Below are positions 17,545 through 27,024 of a stretch of DNA of 61,926 nt, in pieces. The notes below the pieces were generated by a model, which made no database searches, was not told the DNA's origin, and was given only the letters and a program-made list of their open reading frames with translations. The position numbers and the translations under genes were made by a program. The stretch comes from Hymenobacter glacialis (GTDB lineage: Bacteria; Bacteroidota; Bacteroidia; Cytophagales; Hymenobacteraceae): contig NZ_MDZC01000049.1 of assembly GCF_001816165.1 (NCBI RefSeq), forward strand, positions 1 to 61,926, read 5' to 3'. How positions within the stretch are numbered: the first letter of the stretch is position 1; each line of letters starts with the position of its first letter.

Positions 17545-19704
17545 TTAGCTATTAGGCGCGGGCGGGCTGCTGAAGTCCATGCGCTGAATGCGCACGGCGT
17601 TCAGGATGGCCAGCAGGGCCACGCCTACATCGGCGAATACTGCTTCCCACATGGTGGCCAGGCCGCCGGCACCGAGGGCCAGCACGGCGGCTTTCACGAG
17701 GAAGGCCAGCCAGATGTTCTGCCAAACTACCCGGTGGGTGGCTTTGGCGATGCGGCGGGCGGTGGCAATTTTGCTGGGGTGGTCGGTTTGAATGACCACG
17801 TCGGCGGTTTCGATGGTGGCATCGGAGCCCAGGCCGCCCATGGCGATGCCCACGTCGGCCAGGGCTATTACGGGGGCGTCGTTCACGCCGTCGCCCACGA
17901 AGGCCAGGCGGTGCCCGGCGGCTTTGAGGCGCTCCACGTGCGCGGCTTTGTCTTCAGGCAGCAGCCCGCCGTAGGCCTCCGTAATGCCCAGCTGCCGGGC
18001 CACGCGCTGCACAATGGTGTCCTTGTCGCCGGATAGCATTACCACCGTGCCGATGCCCTGCGCCCGGAGCTCCTGCACGGCCTGGGCGGCGTCTTCCTTC
18101 AGCTCGTCGGCCACGGTGAGGTAGCCGGCGTATTGTCCGTCCACGGCTACTACCACAATGCTGTCGGTCACCTGGTCCACCTCGGCCGGGTAGGCCACGC
18201 TGAATCTGGTGAGCAGCTTGGCGTTGCCGGCCAGCAGGTCGTGGCCGTCTACGCGGCCACGCAGGCCGTGGCCGGCTATTTCCTCCACGTTTTCCACGGC
18301 CAGGTTGGTGCCGCTGCCGCCCGCATGCTCCACCACCGCCTTAGCAATGGGGTGGGTGGATTTGGCTTCGAGCGCCGCGGCCAGGGCTGTGAAGCGGGCT
18401 GCATCCTGGGTAGCCCCGGTAGGGCCGGAGGCGGCCACCACCTGCTGCACGGCAAACACGCCCTTGGTGAGGGTGCCGGTCTTGTCCATTACCACGGTGT
18501 CAATCTCGCGCATCACGTCCAGGAAATTCGAGCCTTTGAAGAGCACGCCCACCCGGGAAGCCGCCCCAATGCCGCCGAAATAGCCCAGCGGAATGCTGAT
18601 AACCAGCGCACAGGGACAGGAAATAACCAGAAACACCAGCGCCCGGTAGAGCCAGTCGCGGAACACGTAGTCGTCTACAAAAAAGTAGGGCAACAGCGTG
18701 AGCAGTACGGCCAGGCCCACCACAATGGGCGTGTAGATGCGGGCAAACTTGGTGATGAACTGCTGGGTTTTGGCCTTGCGGCCCACGGCGTCCTGCACCA
18801 GCGCCAGAATCTTGCTCAGCTTGGTGTCCCGGTAGCCGGCCGTGACGGTAATCTGGCTCAGGGTGTCCTGGTTTATCATGCCGGCCAGCACCACGTCGCC
18901 CTGCTGCTTGGTCTGGGGCACCGACTCGCCGGTGAGGGCAGCCGTGTTGAAGGTGGCGCGCGCCGAAAGCAGCGTGCCATCCAGCGCCACTTTCTCACCG
19001 GGCCGCACCTCAATAACGTCGCCCACGGCCACGGCTTTGGGGTCGAGCACCAGGCGCTGCCCGTCGCGCAGCACGCCCACTTCGGTGGCCTGAATTTCGA
19101 GCAGGGCCTTGATGCTGCGCTTGGCCCGGTTCAGGGCCGCGTCCTGAAACAGCTCGCCCACGGTGTAAAACAGCATCACGGCCACGCCCTCGGCGTATTC
19201 GCCAATGGCAAAAGCCCCAATGGTGGCAATGCTCATGAGCAGAAACTCGTTGAAGATGTTGCCTGAAGGAATGCTCAGCACGGCGGAGCGCAGCACCTTC
19301 CAGCCCACCAGCAGGTAGGCCACCCCAAACCAGAGCGGCCGCACGAAGCCGCTGAAAAAACCGACCTCGTAGTAGTCCATGGCAATGCCGGCCAGCAACA
19401 ACACCAGACTGATGCCCGGCACCAGGTAGGGGTAGTCGCCGGCCGGGCCGTGGTTGTGGTCATCGCCGGAAGCGTGGTCGTGGCCGGCGTGCTCGTCGGC
19501 GGGCCGGCCGGCCAGGTCCACTACCCGCTTGCCGGGCGGATGGTTGTGGCCGCTGTGGTCGTGGCCGGGCACGTCGTGGCCTTCGGGCGAGGCCGCCGCC
19601 TTGGGCGTGAGCTGCTCGCGGGTGAGGGCCCCCACGTTTTCGAGCTGTACCTGCTTGGCGGTGTTCAGCTCTTCGTCGAGGTTGTCGGAGGAAGGGTTGG
19701 GCAT
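17545..19704 (-). CDS. cadA: P1B-type heavy-metal ATPase, Zn/Cd/Pb type
   Basis: This 719-residue inner-membrane pump exports metal to the periplasm. The phosphorylation motif DKTGTLTKG, the CPCAL membrane motif in ISCPCALVISIP, the HP motif in STHPIAKAV and the hinge GDGVNDAP are all present. The last two helices show a Lys in WLAFLVKA and an Asp in FADVGVALL, the pattern of the Zn/Cd/Pb group (P1B-2), not the copper group. The N-terminus lacks an HMA domain with CxxC. Instead it has about 60 residues with His clusters (HDVPGHDHSGHNH, DEHAGHDHASGDDHNHG), a likely zinc buffer or sensor. The start is the ATG complementary to 19702-19704. It lies 49 bases after the RND adaptor gene in the same orientation, so it is likely the distal gene of the czc operon. 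Confidence 0.93.
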   Translation of the reverse strand: MPNPSSDNLDEELNTAKQVQLENVGALTREQLTPKAAASPEGHDVPGHDHSGHNHPPGKRVVDLAGRPADEHAGHDHASGDDHNHGPAGDYPYLVPGISLVLLLAGIAMDYYEVGFFSGFVRPLWFGVAYLLVGWKVLRSAVLSIPSGNIFNEFLLMSIATIGAFAIGEYAEGVAVMLFYTVGELFQDAALNRAKRSIKALLEIQATEVGVLRDGQRLVLDPKAVAVGDVIEVRPGEKVALDGTLLSARATFNTAALTGESVPQTKQQGDVVLAGMINQDTLSQITVTAGYRDTKLSKILALVQDAVGRKAKTQQFITKFARIYTPIVVGLAVLLTLLPYFFVDDYVFRDWLYRALVFLVISCPCALVISIPLGYFGGIGAASRVGVLFKGSNFLDVMREIDTVVMDKTGTLTKGVFAVQQVVAASGPTGATQDAARFTALAAALEAKSTHPIAKAVVEHAGGSGTNLAVENVEEIAGHGLRGRVDGHDLLAGNAKLLTRFSVAYPAEVDQVTDSIVVVAVDGQYAGYLTVADELKEDAAQAVQELRAQGIGTVVMLSGDKDTIVQRVARQLGITEAYGGLLPEDKAAHVERLKAAGHRLAFVGDGVNDAPVIALADVGIAMGGLGSDATIETADVVIQTDHPSKIATARRIAKATHRVVWQNIWLAFLVKAAVLALGAGGLATMWEAVFADVGVALLAILNAVRIQRMDFSSPPAPNS

Positions 19705-19753
19705 GGGCGAAGAAAATCAGATGAGAAAACGCCAGGCCACAAACCAAGCCGGC

Positions 19754-20938
19754 CTACTCTTCCTCCTCGGCGTTTTTAAGCTTGCTGAGCAGCGAGTAAG
19801 CTCCTTCTACGACAAAACGCAGGGGTTTGCCCAATTCGGCGGCCGGCAATTGGAATTCGGTGTAGCCATCCTCGCTCACGCCGCGCCTGACGGGCACCAT
19901 GCGGTAGGAAGCCGAGCCGGGCGGGCCGGCTGCGTTGGTGGCCACAAATACGTAGGCCTGGGCGCCGTACTGCACCACGGCTTTTTCGGGGAGCGTGGGC
20001 ACGGTCACGCGGTTGGTTTCGATGACGGCCCGCACGAAGGTGCCCGGCAGGAGCTGCTCGTCCTCGTTGTCGAGGTGGGCGTGCACCCGCACGGTGCGCT
20101 CGTTGCTGATGGTTTTGCCGATGAGGTAGATGCGGGCAGTGCGTTCGCGGCCCACCGAGTCGTTGCCCAGGGCGAAGCGCACCAGCTGCCGCACTTTCAC
20201 CTGCGGAATGTCTTTCTCAAACACCATCAGCTCCACGTGCAGGTGCTCGGGGTTCACTATTTCAAACAGCACGTCGGTGGGCGTCACGCTCTGGCCCACG
20301 CTCACGTTCACGGCTTTCACAAAGCCGCTTTGGGGCGTGCGCACCGCGGCCGTGGTCACCATGGCCCCGCCCACGGGCAGGCCCGCGAAGCGCAGCCGGG
20401 CGGCCTGGGCGTTGGTTTTCACCTTCATGGCCTCGTACTCGGCCTGCGCGCGCTGGTAGTTTTTCTGGGGGGCTACTTCCTGGCGGTACAGCTCGCCCTG
20501 CCGCTCGTACTCGGCCTTGGCAAATTTGAGCTGGCTGCGGGTTTCCAGGTAATCCTGCTGCAGCTGCACAAAATCGGGGTTGCGAATGACGGCCAGCACC
20601 TCGCCGGCCCGCACCTTGGTGCCCTGCAGCAGCTCGGTGTGCTGCACAAAGCCGCCCAGCGGGGCACTCACCGAGGTCAGGTTTTCGGGTGGCACGTCCA
20701 GCACGCCGTTCACTTTCAGGCCGCCGCTCATGGGGCGGTTGGTGAGGGAGTCCAGGCGCAGGCCGCCCATCTGCTGCTCGGCGGCGGTCAGCGTCACCTG
20801 GTCGGGGGTGGCGGCCTCACTCGTTGCGCCCGTTGCGGGGCTGGCCTCCGTTGTTTCGGCGGCTTCGGCGGGAGCTTCGTTTTTCCCACAGCCCAGCAGC
20901 ACGCCAAGCAGTAAGCAATACAGGAGAATGGGTTTCAT
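19754..20938 (-). CDS. czcB: RND efflux periplasmic adaptor (CzcB/CusB-like)
   Basis: This is a 394-residue membrane-fusion lipoprotein (signal with LLGVLLGCGKNE) that bridges the inner-membrane RND pump and the outer-membrane channel. The sequence shows the barrel-sandwich lipoyl half-motifs (VSAPLGGFVQHTELLQGTKVRAGEVLAVI early and VRTPQSGFVKAVNVSVGQ later; key residues G-F-V and G-x-x-V). A coiled-coil hairpin lies between them near residues 115-165 (QDYLETRSQLKFAKAEYERQ). Beta-barrel and membrane-proximal domains follow (LLPGTFVRAVIET). No His-rich N-terminal metal-binding tail is apparent. It is placed between the fused pump/channel gene (33 bases upstream) and the ATPase gene. Confidence 0.92.
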   Translation of the reverse strand: MKPILLYCLLLGVLLGCGKNEAPAEAAETTEASPATGATSEAATPDQVTLTAAEQQMGGLRLDSLTNRPMSGGLKVNGVLDVPPENLTSVSAPLGGFVQHTELLQGTKVRAGEVLAVIRNPDFVQLQQDYLETRSQLKFAKAEYERQGELYRQEVAPQKNYQRAQAEYEAMKVKTNAQAARLRFAGLPVGGAMVTTAAVRTPQSGFVKAVNVSVGQSVTPTDVLFEIVNPEHLHVELMVFEKDIPQVKVRQLVRFALGNDSVGRERTARIYLIGKTISNERTVRVHAHLDNEDEQLLPGTFVRAVIETNRVTVPTLPEKAVVQYGAQAYVFVATNAAGPPGSASYRMVPVRRGVSEDGYTEFQLPAAELGKPLRFVVEGAYSLLSKLKNAEEEE

Positions 20939-20971
20939 AAGAAAAGACTGCCGTGAAGAACCCGGCCCGGG

Positions 20972-23900
20972 CTACTGCGCGCCGAGCAGGTACTCCAGGT
21001 CGATGACGGTTTGGTTGTGTTGCAGCAGCGCGTCGAGGTAGTCGAGGCGCAGGCGGCGGGCCCGCTCCAGGTTGAGCAGGTATTCGGAGTAGCCGGTTTC
21101 GCCGGCCTTGTAGGCCAGGGTGGAGAGGCGCGTGATGACGGTGGCCTGCGGCAGGGCCGTTTGCTCGAAGTAGGCGAGGCGCTCCTGCTGCTCGGCGCGG
21201 CGAGCCAGCAGCTCATCAATCCGGCCAGCCAGCTCGGCGCGGTAGCGGCCCAGCTCGGCCAGCGCCACCTGTTCCTGCAGGCGGGCGGCCTGCACCCGGG
21301 CCTTGTGCGGCCCCCGCAGCAGGGGCACAGCCACGCCCGCCTGCACGCCCTGAAAGCGGGAGCCGGGCCCGTAGTAGCGTTCCACGCCCAATTCCAGCTG
21401 CTGGTAGCCAATGATGGATTGGTTGAAGTAGCCCACCGAGAACTCCGGCAGCCCGCGGGCCTGCTCCACCCGGGTTTCGGCCTGCCGCTGGGCTACCTGC
21501 TGCCGCAGCACCTGCGCCTGCGGACTGCGCGCCAGCGCGGCCGAGTCGGGGGCGGCGGGCACCGCGGCCAGCAGCACCAGGGGTCGCAGCAGGCTGTCGC
21601 ACGGCTACGGTGGCGGGCACCTGCAGCAGGGCCTGCAGCTGCCGCTGCGCCACCCGAAAGTCGGTTTGGGCGGCCCGCAGCTGCGTCCGGATTTCGCCCT
21701 GCTGCACCAGGGCCGTGGCCGGCTCCAGCCGCGCCGCCTCGCCGGTTTTAAAGCGCAGGTTGGCGGCGCGCAAAAACTCGGAGTACACGCTGTCCTGCCC
21801 GCGCAGCACCCGTAGCCGGTGTCGTGCGTGCACGGCCTGCTCGTAGCTCAAGCGCACCTGCCGGCGCAGCTCGGCCCGCACCAGGGCCAGCTGCTGCTGC
21901 TGGCCTTCGATGCGGGTATCGGCTAGGTCGGCAGCACTACGGTACACGGCAGGCAGGCCCAGCGCCTGCGTGATGCTAAATAGATTGTCTTTATTCGCCG
22001 AGCTGTACTGCCCGTAGCTGCCCGTGATGGTGGTGCGGCCTACGTCGTAGGCGGCCCGGCGCACGGCCTGCTGGGCTTCCAAGGCTCGCTGCCCGGCCAG
22101 CACCGTGCCATTGGTTTGCAGGGCCTGCGCTACCGCTTGGGGAGCGGTGAGGGGGGATTGGGCTTTGGTGAGTAGTGGAAATAGTAGGAGCAGGAGCACG
22201 CCGGCTAGCTTCACCTCATGAGACCCCTCCGGGGCCCGGCCCCCTTCTCCCGCGGAGAAGGGGGAGCCGGTCATGCGCGGTTCCAAATCATCAGGCTCCC
22301 CCTTCTCCGCGGGAGAAGGGGGTCGGGGGGTTGAGGTTTTTCGCTCACTCAATGCATACAGCACCGGCAGCACCAGCAGCGTGAGCAGCGTGGCCGAAAC
22401 CAGGCCCCCGATGACCACCGTAGCCAGCGGGCGCTGCACTTCCGCGCCGGCCGACTGCGACAGGGCCATGGGCAGGAAGCCCAGCGAGGCCACCGTGGCC
22501 GTCATCAGCACCGGCCGCAGGCGCACTTCGGTGCCGCGCAGGATGCGCGCCAGCGGGTCGGTCATGCCTTCTTCCTTAAGCTGGTTGAAGTAGCCGATGA
22601 GCACGATGCCGTTGAGCACGGCCACCCCAAACAGGGCGATGAAGCCCACGCCGGCCGAGATGCTGAAGGGCATGTCGCGCAGCCACAGCGCTACCACGCC
22701 GCCAATGGCTGAGAGCGGAATGGCCGTGAAAATGAGCAGCGACTGCTTAAGCGAGCGGAACGTGAAAAACAGCAGCACGAAGATGAGCAGCAGCGCCACC
22801 GGCACGGCAATGCTCAGGCGCTCGGTGGCCTGGCGCAGGTTCTCAAACTGGCCGCCGTAGGTGGTGTAGTAGCCCGGCGCGAACTTTATTTGTTGGTCTA
22901 TTTTGGCTTGTAGCTCCTGCACTACGGTGGCCACGTCGCGGCCCCGCACGTTGAAGGCCACCGAAATGCGGCGCTTGGCGTCGTCGCGCTGAATCTGGTT
23001 GGGACCCTCGCGCAGTTCCACGCGGGCCACCTGCTCCAGGGGCACCTGCTGGCCGCTGGGCGCGGCAATAAAGAGGCGGCGCACACTGTTGATGTCCCTG
23101 CGCAGTCGGCCCGCAGGCGCAGCACCAAATCGAAGCGGCGCTCCTGCTCAAACACCTGGCCGGCCACCTCGCCGGCAAAGGCGGTTTGCACGGTGCGGTT
23201 CACGTCGGCCACGTTCAGGCCGAACTGCGCCAGGCGGTTGCGGTCCAGCGCCACCACAATCTGGGGCAGGCCCGTCACCTGCTCCACGTACACGTCCTCG
23301 GCGCCCGGCACCTGGCGCAGCAGCCGGCCCGCCTGCTGGGCGTAGTCGGCCAGCTGCTGCAGGTCTTCGCCGTAAATTTTGAGCACCACGTCCTGCTTGG
23401 CCCCCGAAATCAACTCGTTAAAGCGCATCTGAATAGGCTGCTGGAAGCCGAACGTGACGCCCGGAATGACGCTAAGGGCCTCGGACATTTTCTCGGCCAG
23501 CTCGTCGCGGTTCGGGGCCGAGGTCCAGTCTTTCTGGTCTTTCAGCACCACTATCAGGTCGCCGGCTTCCACGGGCATGGGGTCGGTGGGAATTTCGCTC
23601 GACCCGATTTTGGCCACCACCTCCTTCACCTCCGGAAACTGTGCCTTGAGAATGCCGCCGGCCTGCTGGGCTTTCTCCACGGTGTAGCTCAGCGAGGAGC
23701 CCGTGAGCGTGCGCATCTCCACGGCAAAGTCGCCTTCGCTGAGCTGGGGAATAAACTCCCCGCCCAGGGTGCGAAACAGGAAAAACGCCCCCACCAGCAG
23801 CCCCGTGGCCGCCGCCAGCACCACCGCCTGACGGCGCAGCACCACCTTCAGCAGCGGATGATAAAACCGGGTAAAAAAGGCCATCATGCGGTCCGAAAAG

Positions 23901-25450
23901 GTAGGTGTGGCGTCGGTGGACCGGCTCAGGGCCAGGGCCGCCATCATGGGCACGTAGGTGAGCGAGAGAATGAAGGCGCCCAGAATGGCGAAAGCCACGG
24001 TTTGGGCCATGGGCCGGAACATCTTCCCCTCGATGCCGACCAAAGCCAGCAGCGGCAGGTACACAATCAGAATAATGATTTCGCCAAAGGCCGCCGAGGA
24101 GCGGATTTTGCTGGCCGCGTGGTAGGTCTCGTCGTTCATTTCCTGCGCCGTGAGCCGCCCGCCCGCCGCGTGGCCGGGCGCGTGCCCGCCGTGCAGCCGG
24201 TGCACAATGGCTTCCACGATGATAACGGCCCCATCCACAATCAGCCCGAAGTCGATGGCGCCCAGGCTCATCAGGTTGCCCGATACGCCAAAGAGGCGCA
24301 TCATGCTCACGGCAAACAGCATGGCCAGCGGAATCACAGACGCCACCACCAGGCCCGCCCGCCAGTTGCCCAAAAACAGCACCAGCACAAACACCACAAT
24401 CAGCGCCCCCTCCAGCAGGTTGGTGGTCACGGTGTCAATGGCGCGGTTCACGAGGTGGGAGCGGTCCAGAAACGGCTCCACGCTCACGCCCTCGGGCAGG
24501 GTTTTGCGGATGGTGGCCATGCGCGTTTTTACGTCCTCAATGACCTCGGCGGCGTTGGCGCCTTTCAGCATGAGCACCAGCCCGCCCGTCACTTCGCCCC
24601 TGGCGAGGGTCATGGCGCCGTAGCGCACGGCCGCGCCGTAGCGCACCTCGGCCACGTCGCGCACCAGCACCGGCAGCCCGTTGCTGGTGCTGCGCACCAC
24701 GATGTTGCCAATGTCGGCCAGGGACGTCACCAAGCCCTCGGTGCGGATAAACGCGGCCGTGGGGTTCTGGTCGAGGTAGGCGCCGCCGGCGTTCTGGTTG
24801 TTGGCCGCCACGGCCTGGTATACCTCGTTCACGGTCACGCCCAGCGAGCGCAGGCGCTCGGGGTCGAGCGCCACTTCGTACTGTTTCAGGAACCCGCCGA
24901 AAGAGCTCACATCAGCCACGCCGGGCGTGCCCAGCAGCTGCCGGCGCACCAGCCAGTCCTGAATGGTGCGCAGCTCGGTGGCGGTGTACTTTTTTTCGTA
25001 GCCCGGCTTGGCCCGCACCAGGTACTGGTATATTTCGCCCAGGCCGGTGGTTACCGGGGCCAGCTCGGGGCGGCCCGTGCCGGCGGGTATTCGGCTTTCG
25101 GCGTCGCGCAGGCGCTCGGTTACTTGCTGGCGCGCCCAGTAAATGTCAATGTTGTCCTCGAAGACGATGGTGACCACCGACAGCCCGAAGCGCGAAAAGG
25201 AGCGCACCTCCACCCGGCCGGGAATAGTGGCAATGCTCTGCTCGACGGGCAAGGACACGAGGCGCTCAATTTCCTGCGCGGCCAGCGAGGGCGCCACCGT
25301 GTACACAATTACCTGGTTGCTGGTGATGTCGGGCAGGGCATCAATGGGCAGCCGGCTGAGCGAGTAGCCGCCCCAGGCCACCAGGGCCATGGTGAGTAGC
25401 CCAATGATGAGCTTGTTGTGAATGGAAAAGTGAATCAGCCGGTCAAACAT
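20972..25450 (-). pseudogene. czcA: CzcA heavy-metal RND pump joined to CzcC-like outer-membrane channel, with two frameshifts
   Basis: The start is the ATG complementary to 25448-25450. From there to about 23105 runs the N-terminal part of an HME-type RND transporter: LPIDALPDITSNQV near the start and DFGLIVDGAVIIVE in TM4, the divalent-cation (Co/Zn/Cd) pattern. Near 23105 the frame changes (consistent with one lost base) and the pump continues with DINSVRRLFIAAPSGQQ to its usual end LPVLYALSERK near 22340. With no stop, it passes through a repeat-encoded linker and a signal-like run (VKLAGVLLLLLFPLLTKAQS; possible own GTG start at 22214) into a TolC/CzcC channel. Near 21590 a second shift (equivalent to one extra base) leads to the final frame, ending DLEYLLGAQ. 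Pump-channel fusions of this size are known in Bacteroidota. The two shifts are either real damage or sequence errors. Confidence 0.85.
22223..22336. repeat. Inverted pair of G/C-rich hairpins inside the czcA-czcC coding region
   Basis: Two 25-base hairpins (22240-22264 and 22298-22322, CCCCCTTCTCC with its complement around a short CGCG-type loop) are arranged in opposite orientation and separated by 33 bases. The outer parts (GGTCGGGGGGTTGAGG on the right) match the form of the repeat at 41925-42061 (ACCCCCTAACCCCC and so on). The element is translated in frame on the minus strand as PRPPSPAEKGE then GSPFSAGEGG, and forms the linker between the pump and the channel. Confidence 0.8.
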
Positions 25451-25512
25451 CCGTTGCGGTGGGAGTTAGGTCTAACGCTTCGGGAAAGTCCTGCGACGCG
25501 GCCCTTGTTTAG

Positions 25513-26718
25513 CTACACCCGCTCAATAATGACGGCGTAGCCCTGGCCCACGCCGATGCACATGGTAATAAGGGCGTAGCGCTTGCGTTGCTCCTGCAGC
25601 TCCAGGGCAGCGGTGTTGAGGAGGCGGGCGCCGCTCATGCCCAGCGGGTGGCCCAAGGCAATGGCGCCGCCATTAGGGTTGATGCGCGGGTCGTGGCCTT
25701 CCAGGCCCAGCCCGCGGATGCAGGCCAGCGCCTGGGCCGCAAATGCCTCGTTGAACTCAATTAGATTCATGTCGTTGAGGGTGAGGCCGGCTTTTTTGAG
25801 GGCCATCTGGCTGGCGGGTACTGGCCCGATGCCCATGTAGCGCGGCTCGACTCCGGCCACGCCCATGCTCACAATGCGGGCGCGGGGCGTGAGGTTGTGC
25901 TGCTTCAGGCCTGCCGCCGAAGCCAGCAGCAGGGCCGCCGCGCCGTCGTTGAGGCCCGAGGAGTTGCCGGCCGTCACGGAGCCGGTTTTGCGGAAGGCAG
26001 GCCGCAGCTTCGCCAGTCCTTCCAGCGAGGTATTGGCCTTGATGAATTCGTCGTGCTCGAAGAGCAACGGCTCGCCCTTGCGCTGCGGAATGGACACGGG
26101 CACAATCTCCCGGGCAAAGCGGCCCGAGTCGCGCGCCGCGCCGGCGCGCTGGTGCGACCCGTACGCAAACTGGTCCTGGTCCTCGCGGCTGACGTGGTCG
26201 CGCTCGGCCAGGTTCTCGGCGGTTTCGCCCATGGCATCGGTGCCATAAAGCTCCTCCATGCGCGGGTTGATGAAGCGCCAGCCGAAACTGGAGTCGTACA
26301 TCTGCGAATCGCGGCCAAAAGCGGCGCTGGCTTTGGAGATGACCAGCGGGCCACGGGTCATGTTTTCCACGCCGCCGGCCACAAACAAGTCGCCGTCGCC
26401 GCTCTGGATGGCGCGGGCTGCGGCAATGCTGGCCGACAGACCCGAGGCGCAGAGGCGGTTCACGGTTTCGCCGGGCACCGAGGATGGCAGGCCGGCCAGC
26501 AGCAGCGCCATGCGGGCCACGTTGCGGTTGTCTTCGCCGGCTTGGTTGGCGCAGCCCATAATCACGTCGGCAATGCCCGCCGGGTCGGCCGTAGGGTTGC
26601 GCCGAAGCAGCTCCTGAATAACGTGGGCCGCGAGGTCATCGGGGCGAACGGGGGCCAGCGTGCCGCCAAAGTTTCCAATCGGCGTGCGAATGCCGTCAAC
26701 GATATATGCTTCGGTCAT
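25513..26718 (-). CDS. Acetyl-CoA acyltransferase (thiolase), 3-oxoadipyl-CoA thiolase-like
   Basis: This is a 401-residue cytoplasmic thiolase. The nucleophile is Cys90 in [10 protein letters not shown], the general-base pair is His357 in [11 protein letters not shown] and Cys387 in MCIGVGQG, and the loop NEAFAAQ is intact. Length and order are normal. The N-terminus [25 protein letters not shown] resembles PcaF/PaaJ-type degradative thiolases (aromatic or phenylacetate catabolism) more than biosynthetic ones, but degradation of ordinary fatty acids cannot be excluded. No other catabolic genes lie nearby, so context does not decide. It lies 62 bases upstream of czcA in the same orientation, with no hairpin between, so some read-through into the metal operon is possible. 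Confidence 0.92.
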   Translation of the reverse strand: MTEAYIVDGIRTPIGNFGGTLAPVRPDDLAAHVIQELLRRNPTADPAGIADVIMGCANQAGEDNRNVARMALLLAGLPSSVPGETVNRLCASGLSASIAAARAIQSGDGDLFVAGGVENMTRGPLVISKASAAFGRDSQMYDSSFGWRFINPRMEELYGTDAMGETAENLAERDHVSREDQDQFAYGSHQRAGAARDSGRFAREIVPVSIPQRKGEPLLFEHDEFIKANTSLEGLAKLRPAFRKTGSVTAGNSSGLNDGAAALLLASAAGLKQHNLTPRARIVSMGVAGVEPRYMGIGPVPASQMALKKAGLTLNDMNLIEFNEAFAAQALACIRGLGLEGHDPRINPNGGAIALGHPLGMSGARLLNTAALELQEQRKRYALITMCIGVGQGYAVIIERV

Positions 26719-26963
26719 AAGGAGAATAAGTAAGCAGGCGCCAATTTACGGCCAAACGCCCCCCCCGCACCGGCCCAACAGATTCGGCCGGGGTTTTTTC
26801 ACGCTTTGCTGCTGACACATTCTTTCCATAGCAATGGGTCCTGGCACCGCTAGCGCGTGGGTTAGGCCAGGGCGCTTTGGGCCGCTCCGCACCTCTGGCT
26901 TCCACCCTCGGCAAAGGCATTTTCCAGGTGTTACTACTTTCCGAAACCCTGCGCTTGACAACA

Positions 26964-27000
26964 AAAAAGCCCCGCCTGCGATGTGCAGACGGGGCTTTTT
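26964..27000 (-). terminator. Rho-independent terminator of the DUF4394 gene
   Basis: A GC-rich stem (AAAGCCCCGCCTGC with its near-complement GCAGACGGGGCTTT) with A and T runs on the two sides lies 25 bases past the stop of the minus-strand DUF4394 gene. The symmetry means it could act in both directions. The remainder of the gap 26719-26963 holds nothing recognisable. Confidence 0.85.
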
Positions 27001-27024
27001 AAGCAAGTAAAACCAGGTTGGCTA

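Noticed and set aside
23186..25399. A 737-codon open frame on the plus strand opposite czcA
   Set aside because: It is His/Gln/Gly-rich without motifs, and czcA is clearly the real gene on the other strand.
22214..25450. CzcA and CzcC as two ordinary separate genes
   Set aside because: No stop codon separates them in the relevant frame, and pump-channel fusions of this length occur in Bacteroidota. The separate-start option is kept only as an alternative.
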